A stretch of DNA of 60,364 nucleotides, from assembly GCA_040357565.1 (NCBI GenBank), contig JBDODJ010000067.1; one strand, 5' to 3'. Numbering within the stretch: position 1 is the first letter of the stretch; each line of letters begins with the position of its first letter. The position numbers and the translations under genes were made by a program. This stretch comes from Cercozoa sp. M6MM. Taxonomy: Eukaryota > Endomyxa: Ascetosporea. Of this stretch, positions 21,852-31,059 are shown one piece after another. Below the pieces are notes generated by a model, which was not told where the DNA came from, ran no database searches, and saw only the letters and a program-made list of their open reading frames with translations.

Positions 21852-22350
21852 CGACGCTGGTGCCACCGCGACGGATTCGACGTGTCCGACTGACGACGAG
21901 TCTGCGGCACACCACGCAGAGGTCTGAACGCCGAAAGTACCGAATTTTGCGCGCCCAGGGCGGCTTAAAATTGTTTTCTAACAGCATTTCTTTCTCCTTT
22001 TGCCAAAGCAATACAGTTGGCTCAAGTCAGCGCAAGGCACCTTCAAATCACTGGACTCGGAAAATGTACAACCTCGAGCTCCTTCGATCCCAGCCAGACA
22101 GCTCACAGGTGACAGGATTTGACATGCGTCGCTGTTGTCGCAACTGCCGCATCCTTTTGCTGCTTTGCATTGCAATTGGGTCAGTTCGATCAATTGTCGA
22201 CAGAATAAAATGACTGTCAATCTCGTTTCCGCGCTGAGCGACAAAGGTTGCTCAAAACTGATCTTGCTGCTCTCACCGATTTCACTTTGTTAGTTAGCCA
22301 ACAACAGCCCAAAGGTCGAACTAAACCCGCCAACTGAAACTTGACGAGAA
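21852..22350. other. Spacer between tandem receptors
   Basis: 500 bp between receptor copies. It holds a small plus-strand ORF (22064-22213, listed separately) and the upstream region of copy 2. Confidence 0.45.
22064..22213 (+). CDS. Possible 49-aa single-TM peptide
   Basis: ATG 22064 to TGA 22213: hydrophilic N-half, then a basic Cys cluster (RRCCRNCR) directly before a hydrophobic helix ILLLLCIAIGSV and a short tail. This is the arrangement of small palmitoylated or tail-anchored peptides, and it recalls the CCRCCGLC protein at 24215. An alternative is that the segment is spliced in another frame (the frame starting ...QYSWLKSAQG is also open just upstream). Low confidence as an independent gene. 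Confidence 0.3.
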   Translation: MYNLELLRSQPDSSQVTGFDMRRCCRNCRILLLLCIAIGSVRSIVDRIK

Positions 22351-24005
22351 ATGGCACCATTGAAGTATGAGGGGCTGGACAAGAGCAGTTGGATTGCTAT
22401 TCACGTAACAATTAAGTTCACAATTTCAGTTTACTTCTGGCTGTCACATGAGTTAGCGTTGGTTTTAGAGCGTTGCACTGACGGTCATCGTTTGCTCCAT
22501 GATTGGCAGCTCATACATCATCGTTCGAACATTTAAGTCAGTATCTGCGTCACGATCACCTGGTCAATTTCCGGTCGTTGGAGTTTTGGTAAGTTCCTTG
22601 TCGTTAGAACTGAACTGAAACTCGAAATCTAGAGGTCATCGTTTACTGTTCTTCTCGATAGCCTTGTTTTCTCGCTTGTGCCGACTTTGCGTATGTCTGT
22701 ACCACTGAAGCTCAAACAGTAGCAGCTTTTTATGTAAATTATCTATATCAGTAGTTTTGGAATGATTCACGGACTCGACCACCTGTTGTCGTTGAGTCAA
22801 GGCCACGTGACTGCAGGTGCCGCGTGCATCGCCATCGGGGTTTTCTACAACATGTGTATCGTCGCGCCGGCTTTCATCTCGGGCTACATTGCAGTTTTCA
22901 TTTGGTACAATCACTGTAAATGTATAGTGTTGACCTGGGTGCTTGGCTTAAATTACAAGCTGAAATCAACAGGTCGTCTGTCGTCAGGGAACGAAAGCTC
23001 GAAGTGGGACCCTACTACTGGCGTACCTTTCTTTGGTGTCTTGGTGCTCCGGTCTCGCTGGGGGTAGTGCTAATCGCAACTGACTGAACAGTACCGTCAA
23101 TCTTCAGTTGTTTGTTGTTGTGCTGTAGCTTATTCAACTCGCAGTGGGCCGTAAGACACTCCAAGCAGTACTTGCCTTTACTGCAAGAGTGCTGAACCAT
23201 GTTAATACTGTAGAAGTGGGACGCGAAAGAGTTTGGTGTGGCAACCGTACGTACGCGGGACTGCTTTTGTTCCAAACTGCCGAGATACTGGCGAACATTG
23301 TTCTCAGCAGCTACCTTTACTGGAGTGTTCAGCGCAAGCTTGTGAGTTCAGCTGTATTTCTTTCTGCTGATACAGAAACGATACCTAGTCGTGTTGTTCT
23401 TCAAAAGTGTTGCACTTAGAGGAGACACATCGATGAAGTTTTAAGCTTGTCGGAGGACAATGGCGACTCGCGGAAACTTGAAGAAACGATACGACGCTTG
23501 CCAAATTTCATTCTTGTGTTCATTTTCCAATTTGTAAGTTTAGATACTTCTTTCATTGTCCATGTTGTTGTACCTCTGGTACTACACACAGTGCATAATT
23601 TAGACTCCCTACGTGATTTACACTTTCGCCAGCAGAGGCGACGGACCGTCGGTGGTTGTGCTTGTTATCGTTGTTGCGATCGTCAACTGCGGCGGTGTCT
23701 TTAATGCCCTCGTGTACCAACGCCTGTTGAACAACGCTATCCGAGCAGACCGTGTCAATGCCGAGAACTTCTACCGATATACCACGCGTAATTTTGACTC
23801 CCATCCGCACCGCCGCATGCGAGCATCGGTGGCACGGACGCCTCCATCCATCGAAACCAGTACTCGTACGACAGGCGGAAGTGTCGCTCTTCCAGACAGC
23901 ATTGGTATCGCAGATAGTATGGCCGACAGCGTTGCATCCTCTGTCCACTTCTCTGCTTCTTCGAGGTCTCCGGCGACAGATCTGCGCTCCAAAACCGAGG
24001 ACTAA
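22351..24005 (+). CDS. Seven-TM receptor, class E/cAMP-receptor-like, copy 2
   Basis: Same exon order and highly similar helices as the gene at 20333: SVALTVIVCSMIGSSYII-type TM1, LPCFLACADF, IHGLDHLLSLSQGHVT, CIAIGVFYNMCIVAPAFISGYIAVFIWY, YYWRTFLWCLGAPVSLG, WCGNRTYAGLLLFQTAEI, LPNFILVFIFQTPYVIYTFAS, VVVLVIVVAIVNCGGVFNALVY. It differs in the loop before WCGNRT, which is shorter here (VGRERVWCGNRT), and in a longer Ser/Thr-rich C-tail (SIETSTRTTGGS..., SSVHFSASSRS), a plausible kinase target region. The stop is at 24003-24005. It is a recent tandem duplicate with divergence in the tail and extracellular loop. Confidence 0.8.
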
Positions 24006-24214
24006 CTGCCGCCTGGACTTTAGTGGGCCGAAAAGGATTTTCGACGGCTGGAACGGAAACTACTGTTTAAAGTTAAAATGTATCTGTGCTGCGCAAAAAA
24101 AAACCAAAGTCCGAACCTAAGGTAAAACAGAAGCAGAATCGGTCTCAGTTGAACGATAACTCTTGCAAGCTTGAACTACCGGAGAACTAACTCTGTAACG
24201 GGAAGCACTGCGTG

Positions 24215-24573
24215 ATGGCACCAGCTGCACGTAGGTCTCCGAGCCCGTCGGGCTCGTCGTTCGTGTGAGTTCTGGAGTACCAGATATTTACACTGAACTT
24301 GGTCAAAACTAAAACCGATCCCAGCAGGTCGGTCCCAGAGCACATGGGTGACAGGTGCTGCCGCTGCTGCGGTCTGTGTGCGCCAACTCAAGACGGCGAG
24401 GAAGGCCGGGTTAAACGTGCGTTCTCCTGCGGCACGTCTTGTATCAAGGTAACTTACTGTGTTGCCCATGCAAGCCCAGTAACTTACATCCCCGTGGGTG
24501 TAATCTACAGGACATTTGGCGTGCCTGTCTTGGTGCCACCGTGCTCAGTTGCTGTCTGCGCAGTACCAGCTGA
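24215..24573 (+). CDS. Small Cys-rich protein (~77 aa)
   Basis: ATG 24215, first exon to 24264 with a consensus donor GTGAGT, second exon from about 24328 to ~24449, third from about 24512, stop 24571-24573. The phases agree (2, then 0). Product: MAPAARRSPSPSGSS..., then MGDRCCRCCGLC, a charged stretch, SCGTSCIKDIWRACLGATVLSCCLRSTS. Cys doublets next to a weakly hydrophobic C-terminal helix suggest a palmitoylated peripheral membrane protein. There is no signal peptide. It lies directly after the receptor pair on the same strand. Family unknown. Confidence 0.5.
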
Positions 24574-24821
24574 CTCAACTTTTTCATTTCGTACGGTACG
24601 AACTGTCTCTAAACTGCTCCACTTGAGGGTTGTACGGCATTTGTAGATCAGGAGTGAGCCAAGATCTCGGGTACGGCCGAGAAACCCCGAAGATCAGCTG
24701 CGAAACGTTGCAACTGTACTGTACCATCGATGCACAGACTTCCAAACTACTACAAACAGGGCAGAGTGCTGTGTCAGTCGTGGGCTTGGCACGTGGCATC
24801 AAACAATAGCAAAGGAGTCGA

Positions 24822-27548
24822 ATGAACTTCAAGTGCCTCCTGCCTGTATCATTCTTGCTCGCGTCAGGTCGAATTTGCAAAGGTAAATTATACATTTTCG
24901 TGTCATTAAGCAAGTTGTACTGTACCCAGGAACGTCACGCGTCAATGAATATCCTGACCATGCGCATGGAATACATTTACTCATGCACGACAAGACTGAA
25001 TTGCAGCACGACTACGAGAGACTTGTTGTGGTACTTTACGCCAACATTCTTAACTCTCCACATCTGACTTGACTGACAGCACATGAACAAAGCGGCCGGT
25101 CGACTCAAGACCACGTTGCATCAGCTGTGGCACCGTCTCGAACAAGTCGAACATGTCGTGCAAATGCAAAGCACAACAACTGAAATAACGAGAACAACCG
25201 AATCAACAACGACAGCAACAACTGACGCAACAACAACGATAACAAGTGCGACAAGAACAACGACGACTGAACTGTGTCTGTGCACTCGTGAAAACGCCAA
25301 CGTCGCCGATCCGTGTCCTTCGAACCCTGGCATCGAGGTTCCGTTGGGAGCCTTCTGCACCTGCGACTTTGAGTGTGCCTCTGGTATAACACCTCAGTAC
25401 AGAGCTTTCTTTACAGACACTACGGCACTTGTTGTGACAGAAACTTGCTCGGAAACTTGTGTGGCCACTCAGAGAGATGGCAGCATGTTCACACGCAGCG
25501 GTGGTCACCTGTGTGTCAGCACCTCTGCTGCTGCTGCAAATGCCGAATGTAGCTGCAACTCCGAGTGTGCTGCCAACTTGGTGTGCCTCCAGAACCCTGC
25601 AGGCACATCGTTCCAGTGCGCTCAGCTGCCGATCCGTGCGGCATGCGATCCTGCCGCCGACTTGTGTGGCAGTGGTACTGTACAGTACTTGACTTGTACT
25701 GTACAGTGTATCTCTCTTTGTTTTGCGTGCACAGAACTGATGTGCGACACCGAGCGATCAACATGCGTGCTGCAGCTGGGTGTCACCAATCAAGACTGCA
25801 GCACACGTGCCGACTGTCCCGATGGAACTCTGTGCGACATCAGCAATGGCAACTGCGTGCAGTCTACCGGCGGTGCCTGTGCCAACGATGACTTCTGTGT
25901 CGGCACGTGTGTCAACGGTGCTTGCGACCCGGCCTTCCAGACCTCGATCGGCCAACCTTGCGGTCGCGAGCAGCACCACCAAACCTCTGGCGGAGGCAGC
26001 GCAAACACCGAGTGCAGCGATCAACACACCTCGCATGTGCCAACTCAGGTACATTTACTCTGTGTCCGGTTAACACAGCATCCGTCGCCATGTTTTGTAG
26101 TCTACCTGTACTTCACTGTACCGTAGGAATCAGCAGCAACCCGATCGATCCATTAGGCCCACTGGTGTGTCTATTGTTGGACGGTGAAACGTGCTCACTC
26201 GACACCGAGTGTGCCTCTGGCAAGTGCGACAACGCTCCTGGTGGATCAAGCAAGTGTCTCGTCACTCCATACAGTCAGGAGGTGCGACGACAGTCACAGG
26301 GCTTCAGTTACGACTACTGTACCTCTGTGTCGAACTGTTACGGCGGAGTTAGTTGTGTCATCGATGCATGGGGACTCGAAGTCTGCGACTTTGCCGGACC
26401 TAACACGGCGTGCTCGCCGAACGGTTCGCCGCTGGAGTGCTCGATGAACGGTTTCGACCTGCAGATCGACCTGGCCAGTGCACTGTGCGGCGCACAGACT
26501 GCCGGTCAGTGTCCCAGTCCATGTGGCTGTAGTCAACAGGGAAGTGAGGTGCTGCTGCCGGTGGATGACTGCCCCAGTGGCACTGGCAAGACTACCGGCC
26601 AGTCGTGTCTGTGCGATTTTGAGTGTACAGGTGAGTTACATCTCTTCCGCTCAGTTCCTACAGTACAGTGATGCCCAGGCTGGGCATTTTACACTAAATT
26701 TTAGACAAATTTAACGATACCGTTTCGTGAGCAGGAGACTGCGACGCTACGAACCTCATGTGCACTTGAAAGTCCGAGCCTACGGCGCGGAAGTTAACCA
26801 AGTGCGAAACTAAACCTGACCCTTCGCCGTGCATTGGCTGTAAGTTTAGATACAGCGATCATGCATAACTAAAAATTGTTCTAATTATTGCGAGGAGACT
26901 GCCACCTTCAGTTGCTTAAATGGCGTTTCAATCGTCGATAGCGTCGGAAAGTTGGCCGCCTTGTTGAACAAGTGCGAATTTCTTGATTCACGTTCACTGT
27001 TTAACACAGTATTTTGGGTAAATTGACCATTTGAAACACTGCGCAGGAATTTGCCATCTGAGCCTTTCGGGAAACTGGTAAAACAAAACAATAACGATAC
27101 CAAGATGCAACATCTAAGTTACTCAATCATATGTATGAAGATTCGCAAGCTGACGATTTTCAATCTGATGCTAAATTTAGAGATTGTTCATCGGCCACTT
27201 GATTCCATTCCGCAGGCGCAAGACTCAGTTTCTGCAAAGCATCGTGACTTCTTTGCCAGGTAGAAACCCCTGTACACGAGAGCCTGTCTGTAGAGTGCCA
27301 TTGTATGTTGTAGTCTCCAAGAACTGCACCACTGAACTGAACAAAGCGCTGTCTGAAATGCGCGGGCTTCGCGACGGCATGGTCATCGCTGTTCTCGGTA
27401 CACTTGTTCAGCTGCCTCAGCCCCTTTGGTTGTTTCAACAACTAATGCTGTGTGTACGCATCATATAGTCAGCAGGACGGACTACACGACAGCTGATGTC
27501 CACAGCTTTAACGAGACTTCGAAACATCTGAAACTATACCGCGCCTAG
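24822..27548 (+). CDS. Secreted Cys-rich protein with mucin-like Thr tract
   Basis: ATG 24822 begins a signal peptide (MNFKCLLPVSFLLASGRICKG). After two short exons comes a helical segment (RLKTTLHQLWHRLEQVEHVVQMQ), a Thr-rich mucin-like stretch (about 25165-25272, mostly Thr), then Cys modules similar to those of the gene at 15036-18346: CTCDFECASG, CSCNSECAANLVC, CDISNGNC, CANDDFCVGTCVNGAC, CSLDTECASGKC, CYGGVSC, CLCDFECTGDC. From ~26893 further exons (FSCLNGVSIVDSVGKLAALLNKC; NPCTREPVCRVPLYVVVSKNCTTELNKAL) look coding and Cys-containing, and I end the gene at TAG 27546-27548. Joins after 26760 are tentative. A donor inside the codon at 26756 joined to the acceptor at ~26894 keeps the frame open. 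Probably a surface or matrix protein. Confidence 0.65.
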
Positions 27549-27634
27549 CTCTGTTCAGGCTAGCACTGGGTGTTGTTGTGGCCGAAATGCATAGAAGTAA
27601 GTAGCAGACGAAACCAATACGTCAGCAGACTGCG

Positions 27635-27708
27635 CTAGAACCGCGGTCCAGAGGGCGCACCGAAGCGTGAATTCGCGTGGAACGGTCGCTGTTGCTGCTG
27701 CAGCTGCA

Positions 27709-27739
<31 letters not shown>

Positions 27740-30406
27740 TTGTTGTTGCAGCGAGTGTTGCTGTTGGAAGACACCGCCAGCAGGGAGGACATGAGGACCG
27801 CTGAGACCGAGACTGGCCGAAGGTGGTCCGAAGCGACTCGAGACAGCGGCAGCAGTCGGCACATGCATGCCACTTGGCGGCAGACTCATGAAGGGTGCCT
27901 GCGCACTGCTGCCCGACTGGTACAGGTTCGACGAGGGATACTCACTGCACACATCATCATTGTCCATAAGACAGAGAGGGGGGGGGGGCGTAAACTACCC
28001 GAACTGCACGTTCTGCGGAAAGTACTCCACGGCAGCACCTTTCGGACACCTAAGGGGGGAGGGGGGGTAAAGAGGGAGGTAAATGGGGGGGGGGAAGATA
28101 GGGAGGTAAAGAGGGGAAGAGAGAGAGATAAAGCACCTAGTCAAAGCCATTTGAAGCAGCGCCGCAGCGCGTTCGTTCGGCAGGAAAAACACGCCAGCGA
28201 ATCTGTGCAGAATCTTCTCGGCCTTGATGGAGTGCGCGAGGTTATTGGCCGCGCGGATGGCTGCAGGGGGGATGGGCAAGTAGGGGAGGGTAGGGTAGGG
28301 ACAGGGAGGGGAAGGGTAGGGACAGGGAGGGGAAGGGTAGGGACAGCGAGGATAGGGGGAGAGGGTAAGACCACGCAGCGCGGCGTCGGACACGAAGAAG
28401 CGCACGCTGGGCGGAGTGCCGCCGCCCATGTCGACGCGCCGCAGTTCGCCGCAGGCACCGCGCGCTGTCTCCCACTGTGCCCACACGTTTAACATGCACA
28501 TACACACAGACACACAGAGACATACACTCATATCTTCATGTATTTATATGTCTATGGCTATGTCTAATATCTGATATATATATAGATATAGTATACATCA
28601 TTATATATCTATATGTATATATATATACAAATATAGACATACATCCATGTATATAAGCCACATCCATGTGTTTATACATATATATATATACATATATATA
28701 TATATGTATACATAGATACACACGAAATATAACATGTAGGATAGTGTAAGTAGGTAAGGTAGGATAGTGTACCTTGTCAAACACTAGGATGGCACACCAC
28801 GCGTCGAATGTGCCCATCTTGCTCTAGGAGAGAGGGGGTAAACAGGGGGGTAAAGCAAGGTACAGGTACTACCTTGTGCGGGTCCGAGCAGTGCGTCGGC
28901 GAGAGATTCGCGCGCGCCAGTGAGTCCAAACTAATCGGTACAAGTGGGGACAAGAAGAGGTACAAACGGACACAGGGCTGTACAAATGGACGGACACACA
29001 GACGAAAGGAAACACTACAGCGACAGAACAGAGTCGCTGGCTGGCGCACTGTCGCCACGCACTCGCCACATTATCTGCGGGGTACAGGGGTACGGGGTAC
29101 AGGGGTCAGGGGCAAAGGGTAAGGGGCTCAGGGGGTAAAGGTAAGGGGTAAAGGTAAGAGGGTAAAGGGTTAAGGTAAGGGGCAAAGGGTAAGGGGGCAA
29201 AGGGTAAGGGGGCAAAGGGTAGGGGGCAAAGCACTACCGACAGCACGCGCGTCGCACACGGCACGAACGGGTCCTTGCTGCGCCAGACCACAGCACAACA
29301 ACTCAACAACACAAAACAACAACACAAAACAACAACAAACAACAACACAAAAACAACAACACAAAAACAACAACAAAGAAACATCAACAAAAAAGAAGGA
29401 AAACCGCTGCACGGCGTTTTTGTCGATCGTCAGAGCGAACTCGGCCTCCCTCCTGCAGTACAAGCCAGAGTTTCCCCCCCCCCCCTGTGTCCGCGCGGAG
29501 CAGCTAACACAAGCAAGAGTACACTTCCTTCGGCCGCGGTCGCTCGCGTCGCCGGAAACCTGTATCCACATCATGCATCGGGCAGGGTAGGGGAGAGTAG
29601 AGGTAGGGATAGGGTAGGGGAGAGTAGAGGTAGGGATAGGGTAGGGATAGGGATAGGGATAGGGTAGGGATAGGGATAGGGATAGGGTAGGGATAGGGAT
29701 AGGGACGGGAGGACGCACCCTGCACGGTGTACAGCGTGGCACCACCGCTCTTTTTCGAGGCCGACATGGCGCTCTTGTGCGTCGTCTGAACACACAAATG
29801 AAGCTCCCTTTCTATCTCTATCTAATATATATTATATACATTATATAAGTAAATAAATAAATAAATACGCTTATAGATACAGACACACAAACATACACAG
29901 ACTCAAGCACACAAAACACGTACGAACAGGTCGCGAAAGGCGGCGATTTCGCGCGGCACTTCGCCCGATTCGATCGCCTAACGAACGGAGGGGAGGGGTG
30001 AGGGTGAGGGATAACAAGGTGAGGGGTAACAAGGTAAGGGGTAACAAGGTGAGGGGAAGGCTAGGGAGGGGACACACCCGCTGAGCAATGGTGCCGGCGT
30101 TGTCGGTGGCGAAAACGCGACGCAAAACGGCGCCGACGTCGACCGGCGGCAGCGGCGCTCTGTGTTTATTTTGAGAGGCATTTTTCTCGTATATTCCATG
30201 CAGACAAAAAGAGGCAAAAAAAGGGAGAAACGCACGTGTCGCCACAGAGCAGCAGGAAGTCGTCCAGTGCAGGCGAGCGACGCAGCTCGAACACGCCCTG
30301 TCTCAAGTGGTTCAACTAATCTCGACAGACACAGAGACACTCAGGAGGAGGGTGCTACCGTGTCACGCGAGAAGGACACCTCTGGCGGGAAGTCCGACTC
30401 CTTTGT

Positions 30407-30504
<98 letters not shown>

Positions 30505-30719
30505 GGTAGACAACGGGTCGGCAAGAAGGGCAGGCTATGGGTGCGAGTACCTTGACCTGCCACGGGATCACAAAGCCCACGGCTGCCGGAACCAATCAAA
30601 GAATCCACACACACACACANNNNNNNNNNNNNNNNNNNNNNNNNNNNNNNNNNNNNNNNNNNNNNNNNNNNNNNNNNNNNNNNNNNNNNNNNNNNNNNNN
30701 NNNNNNNNNNNNNNNNNNN

Positions 30720-30806
<87 letters not shown>

Positions 30807-31020
30807 GGTAGACAACGGGTCGGCAAGAAGGGCAGGCTATGGGTGCGAGTACCTTGACCTGCCACGGGATCACAAAGCCCACGGCTGCCGGAACCAATCA
30901 AAGAATCCACACACACACACAACACAGAACAACAACAACGAACAGGCGGGTCGCTGGCCGCACGTGAAGACAAAGTGCTCGCGGAAGTCGTGCAGAACCT
31001 GCACACATACACATACACAT

Positions 31021-31059
<39 letters not shown>

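Noticed and set aside
21978..22244. Minus-strand Cys-rich 88-residue frame between the receptors
   Set aside because: There is no ATG start and no signal peptide. The plus-strand reading has an ATG, a TM helix and a stop of its own.
28141..28458. Pro/Leu/Ser-rich frames at 28.0-28.5, 29.0-29.8 and 37.3-37.7 kb
   Set aside because: They are translations of the pyrimidine-rich intron arrays (PTLPLPVPTLP-type repeats).
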